From contig NZ_JABMLE010000003.1 of NCBI RefSeq assembly GCF_013205025.1, positions 124,001-188,000 on the forward strand: a DNA stretch of 64,000 nt, read 5' to 3'. The position numbers and the translations under genes are program-made. This document shows positions 33,239-42,898 of the stretch, piece after piece (positions within the stretch are counted from its first letter, which is position 1; every line of letters begins with the position of its first letter). This DNA is from Rathayibacter sp. VKM Ac-2857. GTDB taxonomy: Bacteria > Actinomycetota > Actinomycetes > Actinomycetales > Microbacteriaceae. The notes beneath the pieces are model-generated. The model did not search any database, was not told the DNA's origin, and saw only the letters and a program-made list of their open reading frames with translations.

Positions 33239-34047
33239 GCACCCCCGGCCTCGAGCCCTGCCGCGTCGCGGTCGTGACCGGCGCCAACCACGGCATCGGC
33301 GCCGCGATCGCCGAGCGCCTGGCCGCCGACGGGCTCGCCGTGCTGGTCGCCTTCCTCGCCGAGGAGCTGCCGGAGTACAAGCCCGAGCGCCAGCGCCTCG
33401 CCCACCGCACCGACGGCGAGCAGGTCGCCGAACGGATCCGCGCCGCGGGTGGCCGCGCCCGCGCCGTCTCCGCCGACCTCCGCGACGCCGCCTCCGCCGC
33501 CCTGCTCCTCGACGCCGCGGAGGAGTCGCTCGGCCCGGTCGACGTGCTCGTCCACAACGCCACCGGCTCGGTCATCGACACCTTCCGCACCCGCCCGAAC
33601 GACTGGATGGGCCGCCCGCAGCGCCGGGTCGACGCCGCGAGCATCGACCGGGTGCTCGACATCGACGCCCGCGCCGGCGCGCTGCTGATCGCCGAGCTCG
33701 CCGAGCGCCTGGAGCGCCGCGGCGGGCACGGCGGCCGCATCGTCACGCTCACCTCGGGCGGCGAGCGCGGCTTCCCCGGCGAGGTCTCCTACGGCGCCGC
33801 GAAGGCCGCGCTGGTGAACTACACGATCTCCGCCTCGCTCGAGCTCAGCCCGCTCGGCGTCACGGCCAACGCCGTCCACCCGCCCGTGACCGACACCGGC
33901 TGGGTGACCGACGACGTCCGCGAGGCCGTCGCCGCGGACGACTCCTTCTTCGACGTCGCCCGCCCCGACGAGGTCGCCGACCTCGTCTCCTACCTCGTCT
34001 CCCCCGCCGGCCGCCGCGTCACCGGCAACGTCCTCCGCATGGCCTGA
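33235..34047 (+). CDS. Short-chain dehydrogenase/reductase
   Basis: A 270-residue classical SDR. The cofactor motif is VVTGANHGIGAAIAERL (TGxxxGIG, about 13-29), the NAG-equivalent is LVHNATGS, and the active site has Ser in VTLTSGG and YGAAK (Tyr and Lys). An insertion after the second strand (AEELPEYKPERQRLAHRTDG) is longer than usual. GTG at 33235 overlaps the MFS stop codon, so the pair is co-translated and probably acts on the MFS substrate. Confidence 0.9.
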   Translation: MSTPGLEPCRVAVVTGANHGIGAAIAERLAADGLAVLVAFLAEELPEYKPERQRLAHRTDGEQVAERIRAAGGRARAVSADLRDAASAALLLDAAEESLGPVDVLVHNATGSVIDTFRTRPNDWMGRPQRRVDAASIDRVLDIDARAGALLIAELAERLERRGGHGGRIVTLTSGGERGFPGEVSYGAAKAALVNYTISASLELSPLGVTANAVHPPVTDTGWVTDDVREAVAADDSFFDVARPDEVADLVSYLVSPAGRRVTGNVLRMA

Positions 34048-34473
34048 CGCCGGCGGATCTCGATACGCCCGCTCCGCGGGCTACTCGATCAGCAAAGAGG
34101 ACCGCTCCGCGGGCTGCCCGATCAGCAAAGGGGGCCGCTCCACGGGCCGCTCGACAGCGAAGAGGTCCGCTCCGCGGGCTGCTCGACAAGCGGCAGAGCC
34201 ACCTCCCGCGCAGGCGCGCCCGCCCCATGCTGGTCGAGTAGCCCCGCAGGGGCGTATCGAGACCCGCCGTCCCCAGCAGGGCGGGTCTGCAGACTCAGGT
34301 TCTGACGTCGGTGGATCTCGATACGCCCGCTCCGCGGCCCACTCGATCAGCAAGGAAGGCCGGCAGCGCGAGCACATGCTGCTCGAGTAGCCGCGCAGCG
34401 GCGTATCGAGACCCCGCGCCCCTAAGCTGCCCCTGATCCGCGCGCACCACCGCGCGCAGGAGGGGCCCGCACC
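34048..34473. repeat. Palindromic repeat cluster C (seven copies, one composite element)
   Basis: No gene is seen. Copies: 34055-34094 (plus form), partial plus forms at 34102-34127, 34134-34158 and 34166-34191 in tandem with a period of about 32 bp, then minus form 34226-34264, plus form 34313-34352 and minus form 34375-34413. 34226-34352 is a composite element with spacer motif GCAGGGCGGGTCTGCAGACT at 34276-34295, identical to 43617-43636. A TAAGCT box near 34424 may be the promoter of the next gene. Confidence 0.85.
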
Positions 34474-35358
34474 ATGCGCTTCACCGCCCGCGACGGCGCC
34501 GTGCTCCACGTCGACGAGCTCGGCACGGCCGACGCGCCACCGCTCGTCGTCCTGTCCGGCGGCCCGGGCCGCCACCCCGCCTACCTCGGCGCCTTCGAGC
34601 CCGTCGCGGGCATGCGCCGGGTGCTCGTGCTGCACCCCCGCGGGGTCGGCGGCTCCGCGGCCGTCCCGCCCCGCTCCTTCGCCGACGCCGCCGACGACGT
34701 CGAGGACCTCCGCCGCCACCTCGGCGTCCCCGCGATCGACCTCCTCGCCCACGCCACCGGCTGCCGCACCGCCCTGGTGCACGCCGCCCGCGCGCCGGAG
34801 CACGTCGCGCACCTCCTGCTGGTGGCCCCCGCGACCGCCTGGCTCGGGATCCACGACGACGACGACGACCGCGCCGTCATCGCCGAGCGCCACCGGCACG
34901 AGTCCTGGTTCGACTCCGCCCTCGAGGCCGCCCTGCTCCTCGCCGACGAGCGCGACCCGGAGCGGCGCATCGCCCTCTACCCGCGTGCCGCGCCGCTCGC
35001 CTGGTCGACCTGGGACGCCCGCGCCCTCGCCTACGAGAGCGCCGCCGTCTGGTACCCCGACGCGGTCGCGGCCTTCTTCGCCCCGTTCGACCCGGAGCCG
35101 TTGCGCGCGGCGCTCCCCCGGATCAGCTGCCCGGTCGTGATCGTCGGCGGCGAGGACGACCCCTTCGTCGGCTTCCGCCCACTGGAGGTGCTCACCGCCC
35201 TCCTCCCGCAGGGCAGCCTGGCCGCGATCGAGAGCTGCGGCCACTACCCGTGGGTCGAGGCGCCCGCCGAGTTCGCGATCGCCCTCCGCGCCTTCCTCGG
35301 CTCCGCGCCGCCCGCACCGCCGATCGGACGGCGGCGCCCCACCACCCGCCCCGCCTGA
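34474..35358 (+). CDS. Alpha/beta-hydrolase-fold protein lacking the nucleophile serine
   Basis: A 294-residue alpha/beta-hydrolase resembling proline iminopeptidases: oxyanion-region [11 protein letters not shown] (27-37), HPRGVGGSA (54-62), acid Asp in [10 protein letters not shown] and His in [13 protein letters not shown]. At the nucleophile elbow, where relatives have GHSWGG, this protein has AHATGC (92-97), with Ala94 in place of the catalytic Ser. The codon is GCC at 34753. It may be a non-hydrolytic member, or use another residue such as Thr95. Downstream is nucS; any link is unknown. Confidence 0.82.
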   Translation: MRFTARDGAVLHVDELGTADAPPLVVLSGGPGRHPAYLGAFEPVAGMRRVLVLHPRGVGGSAAVPPRSFADAADDVEDLRRHLGVPAIDLLAHATGCRTALVHAARAPEHVAHLLLVAPATAWLGIHDDDDDRAVIAERHRHESWFDSALEAALLLADERDPERRIALYPRAAPLAWSTWDARALAYESAAVWYPDAVAAFFAPFDPEPLRAALPRISCPVVIVGGEDDPFVGFRPLEVLTALLPQGSLAAIESCGHYPWVEAPAEFAIALRAFLGSAPPAPPIGRRRPTTRPA

Positions 35359-35368
35359 GCGACCGCCT

Positions 35369-35427
35369 CTCCTCCACAGGTCACTCCAGCCCCTCCTCCA
35401 CAGCTCGCGCCGGCCTCTCCTCCACAG
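35369..35427. repeat. Three tandem CTCCTCCACAG repeats, 24-bp period
   Basis: CTCCTCCACAG occurs at 35369-35379, 35393-35403 and 35417-35427, spaced exactly 24 bp apart, between the hydrolase stop and the nucS promoter. Confidence 0.75.
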
Positions 35428-35473
35428 GCCCCGCCTGACCGCCGCCGATCGCCGGGCGCCTCCCGCCGCGCCG

Positions 35474-35479
35474 TATCCT
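35474..35479 (+). promoter_or_regulatory. Leaderless-type -10 box TATCCT for nucS
   Basis: TATCCT, then six bases (CGACGG), then GTG at 35486. Confidence 0.6.
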
Positions 35480-35485
35480 CGACGG

Positions 35486-36181
35486 GTGCGTCTCGTCATC
35501 GCGCGCTGCTCCGTCGACTACACCGGCCGTCTCAGCGCCCACCTCCCCCTCGCCACCCGACTCCTGCTGGTCAAGGCCGACGGCAGCGTCCTCGTCCACT
35601 CCGACGGCGGCTCCTACAAGCCGCTGAACTGGATGAGCCCCCCGTGCACCCTCAGCACCGGCGAGCCCGACGAGGACGCGCGCGCGATCGGCGTCCTCGA
35701 GCAGTGGACCGTCTCGCACCGCAAGACCGGCGACGCGCTCGTCGTCTCGATCCACGAGGTCCTGCACGACTCGGCGCACGAACTCGGCGTCGATCCCGGC
35801 CTGATCAAGGACGGCGTCGAGGCGCATCTGCAGCGCCTCCTGGCCGAGCAGATCGACCTGCTCGGCGAGGGCCACACCCTCGTCCGCCGCGAGTACATGA
35901 CGGCGATCGGGCCGGTCGACATCCTCGCGCGCGATTCCTCGGGCGCCGCCGTGGCGGTCGAGATCAAGCGCCGCGGAGAGATCGACGGCGTCGAGCAGCT
36001 GACCCGCTATCTCGAGCTGATGAATCGCGATCCGCACCTCTCGCCGGTGACGGGAGTCTTCGCCGCGCAGGAGATCAAGCCGCAGGCGAGGACCCTCGCG
36101 CAGGACCGTGGAATCCGCTGCGTCGTGCTCGACTACGAGTCGATGCGCGGCGTCGACGATTCGCACACGCGCCTCTTCTAG
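35486..36181 (+). CDS. nucS: Endonuclease NucS (mismatch-specific)
   Basis: A 231-residue enzyme of non-canonical mismatch repair in actinobacteria and archaea. It cuts both strands at mismatches. The N-terminal DNA-binding part has [23 protein letters not shown] and YKPLNWM. The C-terminal RecB-like nuclease has Asp145 in GPVDILARD, and Glu159 and Lys161 in [19 protein letters not shown]. The protein ends DSHTRLF, a short C-terminal motif of the kind that contacts the sliding clamp. GTG start with a leaderless-type promoter. A strong hairpin terminator follows at 36245-36280. Confidence 0.96.
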   Translation: MRLVIARCSVDYTGRLSAHLPLATRLLLVKADGSVLVHSDGGSYKPLNWMSPPCTLSTGEPDEDARAIGVLEQWTVSHRKTGDALVVSIHEVLHDSAHELGVDPGLIKDGVEAHLQRLLAEQIDLLGEGHTLVRREYMTAIGPVDILARDSSGAAVAVEIKRRGEIDGVEQLTRYLELMNRDPHLSPVTGVFAAQEIKPQARTLAQDRGIRCVVLDYESMRGVDDSHTRLF

Positions 36182-36244
36182 CGCTCGCGTCCCCCTTTGC
36201 AGGGGCTCTGCGAGAAACCCTGCGCGGTCGCACGAATCCGCACG

Positions 36245-36280
36245 CGAAAGGCCCCGTCGACGGATCGACGGGGCCTTTCG
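36245..36280. terminator. Bidirectional intrinsic terminator between nucS and lsr2
   Basis: Arms 36245-36260 and 36265-36280 form a perfect 16-bp stem (CGAAAGGCCCCGTCGA and its complement) with a 4-base loop. A-rich and T-rich ends on both sides suit termination of both convergent genes. Confidence 0.9.
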
Positions 36281-36320
36281 ACGGTGCGGGCGCGACCTCT
36301 CGGTGCGCCGAGGCGCGACT

Positions 36321-36662
36321 CTACTTGTGCGCGGCGGCGTAGGCCGCCTGGACCTCCGCGGGGATGCGTCCGCGGTCGGACACCTGGTGTCCGTTGGCGT
36401 TCGCCCACTCGCGGACGGCCTTGAGCTGCTTGGGGTCGCTCTTCGACGCCGAGGCGACGGATGCGGCAGCAGCCGGACGCGATCCGACGCGGCGGCCGTT
36501 CGAGACGAACTTCTCGAGAGCGGAGTGCAGCTCGGCGATGTTGTCCGGACCGAGGTCGATCTCGTAGTTGGCTCCGTCGATGCTGAAGCGGACGGTGCCG
36601 CCGTCACCGGAGTCGATAGGCGTTCCGTCGATATCGTCGACAAGCGTGATCTTCTGGGCCAC
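36321..36662 (-). CDS. lsr2: Lsr2-family nucleoid-associated protein
   Basis: A 113-residue histone-like silencer. The N-terminal dimerisation domain is MAQKITLVDDIDGTPIDSGDGGTVRFSIDGANYEIDL. A linker with NGRRVGSRPA leads to the DNA-binding domain with LKAVREWANANGHQVSDRGRIPAEVQ..., where RGR is the minor-groove AT-binding motif. The ATG at 36662 follows a GGAGG-containing stretch. Role: silencing of AT-rich and acquired DNA and chromosome organisation. Confidence 0.96.
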   Translation of the reverse strand: MAQKITLVDDIDGTPIDSGDGGTVRFSIDGANYEIDLGPDNIAELHSALEKFVSNGRRVGSRPAAAASVASASKSDPKQLKAVREWANANGHQVSDRGRIPAEVQAAYAAAHK

Positions 36663-36897
36663 TTTTCCTCCTGGATGTCACTGACAGGAGAAGACATTAC
36701 CCCTCCTTGCTGCCTCGGCGAGCACTTATCGCCGCCATTCGCGCGATTCATCGCCATGATCTGCGCCGATACTCAGGATAAGCACGCGGATTGCGCCTGA
36801 GAATCGGCTCATCTCTCCGCCATCCGTCGTATATCGCATGCGGTCGACGAATGCGCGCGATTGTCGCGACAGATTCGATTGATGGCGCGAACCCGGA

Positions 36898-36903
36898 TAC
36901 CGT
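36898..36903 (+). promoter_or_regulatory. Leaderless-type -10 box TACCGT for the SseB-like gene
   Basis: TACCGT, then six bases (GAAGGC), then ATG at 36910. The 247-bp gap back to lsr2 holds nothing else I can name, apart from the lsr2 leader. Confidence 0.6.
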
Positions 36904-36909
36904 GAAGGC

Positions 36910-37347
36910 ATGCCCCGGAGGAACGGACCCCCTGCCCGCCCGTCGCGACCCGGCCCGTACCGCAACACGGCGGCGCGCGACGCGCTCGAGGCGCTGGTCG
37001 CCGACGCCACCGCGGAGGGCGTGGAGCGCCTCCTCGCCGCCTGCCTCGAGGGGTCGCTCGTCGTCGACGTGACCGGCTCGCAGCCGGGCGGAGTGCCGCA
37101 CGTGCGGGTGGTCGCCGCCACCACCGGCGAGCAGGTGCTCCCGCTCTTCACCTCGACCGACGAGCTGCGCGCCGCCGTCCCCCGGCAGCAGCACCCGCGC
37201 GTGCAGATGCTGGTCCTGCCCGGCCGCGAGGCGTTCGCCCTGATCCGCACCGCCGACTTCGTCGCCGTCCAGCTCGACGCGGGCTCGATCGCCCAGGTCG
37301 TCGCCCGGTCGTTCATCGAGCAGTCCCTCGACGCCCCGGCACCGTAG
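36910..37347 (+). CDS. SseB-family protein
   Basis: A 145-residue protein resembling the SseB N-terminal domain. The core is LEGSLVVDVTGSQPGGVPHVRVVAATTGEQVLPLFTSTDELRAAVP, followed by VQMLVLPGREAFALI. A basic, Pro-rich N-terminus precedes it. The function of actinobacterial SseB-like proteins is not known. It is followed 64 bases later by the HAD gene in the same direction. Confidence 0.82.
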   Translation: MPRRNGPPARPSRPGPYRNTAARDALEALVADATAEGVERLLAACLEGSLVVDVTGSQPGGVPHVRVVAATTGEQVLPLFTSTDELRAAVPRQQHPRVQMLVLPGREAFALIRTADFVAVQLDAGSIAQVVARSFIEQSLDAPAP

Positions 37348-37411
37348 AGTGTTCCCCCCGACGGGGCACACCGCCGGGATCACCTTCGTCCCTCGAGGGC
37401 AGGAGCCCGCC

Positions 37412-38107
37412 ATGTCCGACACCACTCTCGCGCCCGATGCGCAGCCAGGCCTCGCAGCGACCTGGAGCTGCATCCTCTTCGACCTCGACGGCACGATCAC
37501 CGACTCCGCGCCCGGCATCACCGGCACCCTCGTCGACACCTTCGTCGAGCTCGGCCGCCCGGTGCCGACGCCCGCCGAGCTGCTCGCCTACGTCGGCCCG
37601 CCGCTGCTCGACGCGTTCCGCGAGCTGGGCGGGATGAGCGTCGACGAGGCGCAGGCGGCCCTCGTGGTCTATCGCCGCCGCTACAACGCGGGCGGGCTCT
37701 TCGACTCCAGCGTCTACCCCGGGCTGCCGGAGCTGCTGGCGGGCATCGCCGCCTCGGGCATCCCGCTCTCGCTCGCCACCTCGAAGCCGGAGTCGGCCGC
37801 ACGCCGGGTCCTCGAGCACTACGGCCTCGCCCAGCACTTCACGATCATCTGCGGCGCCTCCGAGGACGAGGTCCGCAGCGCGAAGGCGGACGTGGTCGAG
37901 GAGGCGCTGCGCCGGCTCCGCGAGATCGGCGTCGACCTCTCGACGCCCGTCATGGTCGGCGACCGCGAGCACGACGTGCACGGTGCCGCCGCCCACGGGG
38001 TGCCGACGATCATGGTCGAGTGGGGCTACGGCTCGCCGCTCGAGGCGGTCGGCACGATCGCGGTGGCCTCGGGCGCGGACGAGCTGCGGACGCTCCTGCT
38101 GCCCTGA
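37412..38107 (+). CDS. HAD-superfamily hydrolase (Gph-like)
   Basis: A 231-residue phosphatase with nucleophile Asp24 and acid/base Asp26 in LFDLDGTITDSAPG, Thr/Ser motif II in LSLATSKPESAARRVLEH, Lys in the ADVVEEAL region and the acidic motif MVGDREHDVHGAAAHGV. The small helical cap is that of phosphoglycolate phosphatase/5'-nucleotidase-like members. The ATG at 37412 is preceded by AGGAG at six bases and is preferred over an upstream ATG at 37349. Substrate is probably a small phosphate ester or nucleotide. Confidence 0.9.
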   Translation: MSDTTLAPDAQPGLAATWSCILFDLDGTITDSAPGITGTLVDTFVELGRPVPTPAELLAYVGPPLLDAFRELGGMSVDEAQAALVVYRRRYNAGGLFDSSVYPGLPELLAGIAASGIPLSLATSKPESAARRVLEHYGLAQHFTIICGASEDEVRSAKADVVEEALRRLREIGVDLSTPVMVGDREHDVHGAAAHGVPTIMVEWGYGSPLEAVGTIAVASGADELRTLLLP

Positions 38108-38167
38108 GCCGAGCGAGGGCGGGCCGGGCGCTCGCCCTCGGGCGCCTCCTTCCCGTCGTGCGCCCCG

Positions 38168-38173
38168 TACGAT
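38168..38173 (+). promoter_or_regulatory. Leaderless-type -10 box TACGAT for the small membrane ORF
   Basis: TACGAT, then six bases (GAGGGC), then ATG at 38180. This supports expression of the short ORF. Confidence 0.6.
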
Positions 38174-38179
38174 GAGGGC

Positions 38180-38350
38180 ATGACTGGTCTGGGCGTCGTC
38201 CTCTCTTTCGTGCTCTTCCTCGGCGGCATCCTGGTGCTCGGCAACTCGTTCCTGCTGCCCGACCTCGCCGGCTTCCTCTTCTTCGGCGGGATCCTGATGA
38301 TCTCGGCGTCGCTCGGGCTCGCCTTCCACCTGCTGCCGAAGTCGGAGTAG
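38180..38350 (+). CDS. Small two-helix membrane protein (56 residues)
   Basis: The sequence MTGLGVVLSFVLFLGGILVL begins the first of two hydrophobic helices (about 3-20 and 30-50), and the protein ends HLLPKSE. The ORF is short but has a well-placed -10 box, a clean stop and codon use like its neighbours. I do not recognise a family. Confidence 0.7.
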   Translation: MTGLGVVLSFVLFLGGILVLGNSFLLPDLAGFLFFGGILMISASLGLAFHLLPKSE

Positions 38351-38407
38351 CGCTCCGCGCCTCGCGAGCGGGCCGTGCCGCGCGGCCACTCGGGCCGGCG
38401 CGGTCGC

Positions 38408-38875
38408 TCAGCCCAGGTAGTTCGCGTCGAGGTTGATGACGTTGCCGATGTAGACCGCCTCGCCCGCCCCCGCGACCCCGGGGTTCATCCGCAGCAGCTG
38501 CTGCACCGGAATCCCGAAGCGCTGCGCGATGTCGAAGAACGAGTCGCCCTCCACCACGGTGTAGGTGACGATGTCCCCCGCGGCGTTCGTGGCCGGCTCG
38601 CCGCTCGCCCCCGGGACCGCGCCGTTGTCGACGGCGAAGGCCGTCTCGGGGATCACGGGCACGTCGTTCGGGGTGAAGGTCACCGTCGCCTCCGGCACCG
38701 GCACGAAGACCGTGGCCGTCGACTGCGGGAGCGCGGCCGTCACGGTCGGATCGGGAGTCGGCGTCGCCGTGGCGAAGACCGTCACCGTGGGGGCCGGAGC
38801 CGGTGCGGAGCAGCCGGCGAGCCCCGCCGACAGCGCGAGCACGACCAGCGCGCCTCCGAGTACCCGTGCGCGCAT
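38408..38875 (-). CDS. LysM-domain lipoprotein
   Basis: A 155-residue exported protein with a lipobox LAGC near residue 22. A Thr/Pro-rich linker (about 25-100) precedes a LysM domain (VTYTVVEGDSFFDIAQRFGIPVQQLLRMNPGV, about 103-135), which binds peptidoglycan. Ribosome site GGGGAG lies before the ATG. It probably sits on the membrane and holds the cell wall. Confidence 0.9.
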   Translation of the reverse strand: MRARVLGGALVVLALSAGLAGCSAPAPAPTVTVFATATPTPDPTVTAALPQSTATVFVPVPEATVTFTPNDVPVIPETAFAVDNGAVPGASGEPATNAAGDIVTYTVVEGDSFFDIAQRFGIPVQQLLRMNPGVAGAGEAVYIGNVINLDANYLG

Positions 38876-38972
38876 CTGCTCCCCCTCGTCGCGCCCACCC
38901 CCGGACGCACTGCTCCACCCTAGGAGACGCGCGGGGCGGGTCGTCGCCGGACGACGCTCCGGACGGGCGACG

Positions 38973-39008
38973 CGGCGCGGATCAGGCGTGCGGCGCGGAT
39001 CAGGCGTG
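38973..39008. repeat. Tandem 18-bp duplication covering the stop codon of the DUF7882 gene
   Basis: CGGCGCGGATCAGGCGTG occurs at 38973-38990 and 38991-39008. The gene's TGA (39000-39002) lies in the second unit, and the first unit repeats it in frame downstream. Confidence 0.8.
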
Positions 39009-39302
39009 CGGCTCGGGCAGGAGCCGCAGCCCGCCGCCGCCGTTCGCCGCGTCCATCAGCAGCTCGACCCAGGACGGGTTGATCGTGGGCTGGCGGCTGC
39101 CGGCGAAGTGGAACTGCAGCGCGATGTTCGGATTCATCCAGAACGAGTGGCGACCGCGTGCGCCCTCGGGCATCGAGTCGAGGGTGAGGCTGAAGCGCTC
39201 GTCGCGCCGGAACTTCGCGTAGACCACGATCTGCAGGTGCGCGAGGGTCCGATCCTCGATCTCGAGCACGGCCGGCGGTGTGCCGTAGAGGAATTGACCC
39301 AT
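39000..39302 (-). CDS. DUF7882-type small protein
   Basis: A 100-residue protein starting MGQFLYGTPPAVLEIEDRTLAHLQIVVYAKFRR and with SFWMNPNIALQFHFAG, matching the short Microbacteriaceae family often annotated as DUF7882 or, wrongly, as ATP-dependent DNA ligase. A leaderless-type promoter and a CTAGT-N10-ACTAG site just upstream suggest control by the adjacent MarR regulator. Function unknown. Confidence 0.78.
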   Translation of the reverse strand: MGQFLYGTPPAVLEIEDRTLAHLQIVVYAKFRRDERFSLTLDSMPEGARGRHSFWMNPNIALQFHFAGSRQPTINPSWVELLMDAANGGGGLRLLPEPHA

Positions 39303-39308
39303 GGAGCC

Positions 39309-39314
39309 AGCCTA
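39309..39314 (-). promoter_or_regulatory. Leaderless-type -10 box TAGGCT for DUF7882
   Basis: On the minus strand TAGGCT is followed by six bases (GGCTCC) and then ATG at 39302. Confidence 0.6.
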
Positions 39315-39317
39315 TCC

Positions 39318-39337
39318 CTAGTCCGGCTCTTTACTAG
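39318..39337. promoter_or_regulatory. Candidate MarR operator, CTAGT-N10-ACTAG
   Basis: Perfect inverted repeat CTAGT (39318-39322) and ACTAG (39333-39337), placed between the -10 box and the expected -35 of DUF7882. Two more CTAG tetramers follow at 39343-39350. CTAG is rare in GC-rich genomes. Confidence 0.5.
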
Positions 39338-39346
39338 AAGGTCTAG

Positions 39347-39889
39347 CTAGTTCTCGGCTTCGTCGGAGGCAGGGACCGACTCGGCCTCGTCCGCATCGAT
39401 CTCGTCGACCGCGGCCCCCATCCGCCGGAGGAAGTTGACGACCACCTCGGCCTCGCCCGGGTCGAGGTCCTCCGCGATCTCGAGCATCCGGCGGTGCATC
39501 TGCTGCAGCGTCTCGCGGACCTCCTGGTCGCTGTCGACCGTGGCCTCGACGACGATGCCGCGCCGATCGCTCGGGTGCGGCTTGCGCACCAGGTGCCCGC
39601 TGCGGACGAGGCGGTCGATCAGCACCGTGGTCGAGGCGGACGAGATCGAGAGGTGGGCGGCGAGGTCCTTCGCGCTGACGAGGTCGCCCTCGCGCTGCCG
39701 GCGGAGCAGGAACTGGATCGCGATGAGGTCGGTCTCGCCCATCGCCATCTTCTCGCGCGTGCGGCGGCGCATCGCGACCTCGGAGACGCGGTACCCGCGC
39801 ATCGCGCTCAGCACCTCGACGGCACGACGCGTCGACGACTCGTCCGGGTACCAGTAGCCCGCGCCGCCCCGGACCGTCGTCTCGCTCAT
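39347..39889 (-). CDS. MarR-family transcriptional regulator
   Basis: A 180-residue winged-helix regulator. The DNA-binding part reads LVSAKDLAAHLSISSASTTVLIDRLVRSGHLVRKPHPSDRRGIVVEAT (about 75-125, with the wing DRR), and the flanking helices form the dimer. An N-terminal extension of about 50 residues (TRRAVEVLSAMRGYRVSEVAMRRRTREKMAMGE) is present. Its own promoter is leaderless-type with an inverted repeat over it, so autoregulation is likely. Targets are probably DUF7882 and the divergent ABC-F gene. Confidence 0.9.
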   Translation of the reverse strand: MSETTVRGGAGYWYPDESSTRRAVEVLSAMRGYRVSEVAMRRRTREKMAMGETDLIAIQFLLRRQREGDLVSAKDLAAHLSISSASTTVLIDRLVRSGHLVRKPHPSDRRGIVVEATVDSDQEVRETLQQMHRRMLEIAEDLDPGEAEVVVNFLRRMGAAVDEIDADEAESVPASDEAEN

Positions 39890-39895
39890 CCGGCC

Positions 39896-39901
39896 ATCCT
39901 A
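39896..39901 (-). promoter_or_regulatory. Leaderless-type -10 box TAGGAT for marR
   Basis: On the minus strand TAGGAT is followed by six bases (GGCCGG) and then ATG at 39889. The box overlaps the inverted repeat at 39899-39927. Confidence 0.6.
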
Positions 39902-39927
39902 GACGGGCGTGCAATCAGGCCGTCTAG
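39899..39927. promoter_or_regulatory. Candidate MarR operator, CTAGACGG-N13-CCGTCTAG
   Basis: Perfect 8-bp arms lie in the 76-bp gap between the divergent marR and ABC-F genes, spanning from the marR -10 to its -35 region and abutting the ABC-F -35 region. Confidence 0.6.
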
Positions 39928-39953
39928 CGAGATCGAGCCCCCGCGCGCCCGCC

Positions 39954-39959
39954 TACGCT
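39954..39959 (+). promoter_or_regulatory. Leaderless-type -10 box TACGCT for the ABC-F gene
   Basis: TACGCT, then six bases (GGACCG), then GTG at 39966. Confidence 0.6.
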
Positions 39960-39965
39960 GGACCG

Positions 39966-41636
<1,671 letters not shown>

Positions 41637-41651
41637 CCCGCGCGCTCGACC

Positions 41652-42896
41652 TCACAGCGACGCGGCGCGCGCCAGCAGCAGCGCGCGGGTGCGCTCGTTG
41701 CCGGCCAGCGCGGCGGCCGTCGCGAGCTCCGCCCGCGCCTCCTCCCGCCGGCCCAGGCGCGCGAGCAGCTCGCCGCGCACGCTCGGCAGCAGGTGCGAGC
41801 CCCGCAGGGCGCCCTCGGTCGCGAGCCGGTCGACGACGAGCAGCGCGGAGGCGGGACCGGTCGCCATCGAGACCGCGACGGCGCGGTTCAGCTCGACGAC
41901 CGGGCTCGGCGACACCCGCCCGAGGATCTCGTACAGCAGCACGATGCGCTCCCAGTCGGTCGCCGCCACGCTCGGCGCGACCGCGTGGCACTCGGCGATC
42001 GCCGCCTGCAGTCCGTAGGAGCCGCGCCCCCTGCCCACGCGATCGGCGCGCCGCAGCGCCTCCCGGCCGCGCTCGATCTGACCGCGGTCCCAGCGGGTGC
42101 GGTCCTGGTCCTCGAGCAGCACCGGAGAGCCGTCGGGCGCGGTCCGCGCCGCGAACCGCGAGGCCTGCAGCTCCATCAGGGCGAGCAGCCCCAGCACCTC
42201 GGGCTCGCGCGGCAGGAGCGCGGCGAGCACCCGGCCGAGCCGCAGCGCCTCCCCTGCCACCTCCGTGCGCAGCCAGCGGTCCCCCGAGGTCGCCGCGTAG
42301 CCCTCCGTGAAGATCAGGTAGACGACCCCGAGCACCGCGTCGAGCCGCGCCTTCCACTCCGCCGGCTCCGGGACCTCGAACGGCACGCCCGAGGCCGCGA
42401 GCGACTTCTTCGCCCGGACGATCCGCTGCTGGACGGTCGCGACCGGCACCAGGAACAGCCGTGCGATCGCCTCCGTCCCGAGCCCGCCGACGAGGCGCAG
42501 GGTGAGCGCGATGCTCGCCTCCCGCGACAGGACGGGGTGGCAGGCGGTGAAGACCAGCCGGAGCACGTCGTCCTCGATCGGCCGCCACTCGTCGTCGACG
42601 GTCTCCTCGAGGGTGCGCGCGAGCAGGCGGTAGCGGTCGTCGAGCGCGGTCCTGCGCCGCCAGCCGTCGATCGCCCGGCGCTTGGCCACCGCCGTCAGCC
42701 AGGCCCCGGCGTTGCGCGGGACACCGGTCGTCGGCCACTGCTCGAGCGCCTCGACGAGGGCCTCCTGCGCCAGGTCCTCGGCGAGGCCGACGTCACCGGT
42801 GACCCGGGCGAGCGTCGCGACGATGCGCGCGCTCTCGATCCGCCAGACGGCGGCGACCCGCGCGCGGGTCCCCTCCGCGTCGGCCGGGCCGTCCAT
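41652..42896 (-). CDS. ECF sigma factor with C-terminal extension (ECF42-like)
   Basis: A 414-residue sigma factor. Region 2 is WRIESARIVATLARVTGDVGLAEDLAQEALVEALEQWP...AWLTAVAKRRAIDGWRR and region 4 is TLRLVGGLGTEAIARLFLVPVATVQQRIVRAKKSL. A long helical C-terminal domain of about 220 residues (DUF6596/TPR-like) follows. This architecture, and the adjacent DGPF/YCII gene, are the hallmarks of group ECF42, where the extension controls activity and no anti-sigma factor is needed. The ATG at 42896 is two bases after the YCII stop. Convergent with the ABC-F gene, 15 bp apart. Confidence 0.9.
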   Translation of the reverse strand: MDGPADAEGTRARVAAVWRIESARIVATLARVTGDVGLAEDLAQEALVEALEQWPTTGVPRNAGAWLTAVAKRRAIDGWRRRTALDDRYRLLARTLEETVDDEWRPIEDDVLRLVFTACHPVLSREASIALTLRLVGGLGTEAIARLFLVPVATVQQRIVRAKKSLAASGVPFEVPEPAEWKARLDAVLGVVYLIFTEGYAATSGDRWLRTEVAGEALRLGRVLAALLPREPEVLGLLALMELQASRFAARTAPDGSPVLLEDQDRTRWDRGQIERGREALRRADRVGRGRGSYGLQAAIAECHAVAPSVAATDWERIVLLYEILGRVSPSPVVELNRAVAVSMATGPASALLVVDRLATEGALRGSHLLPSVRGELLARLGRREEARAELATAAALAGNERTRALLLARAASL

Positions 42897-42898
42897 CT

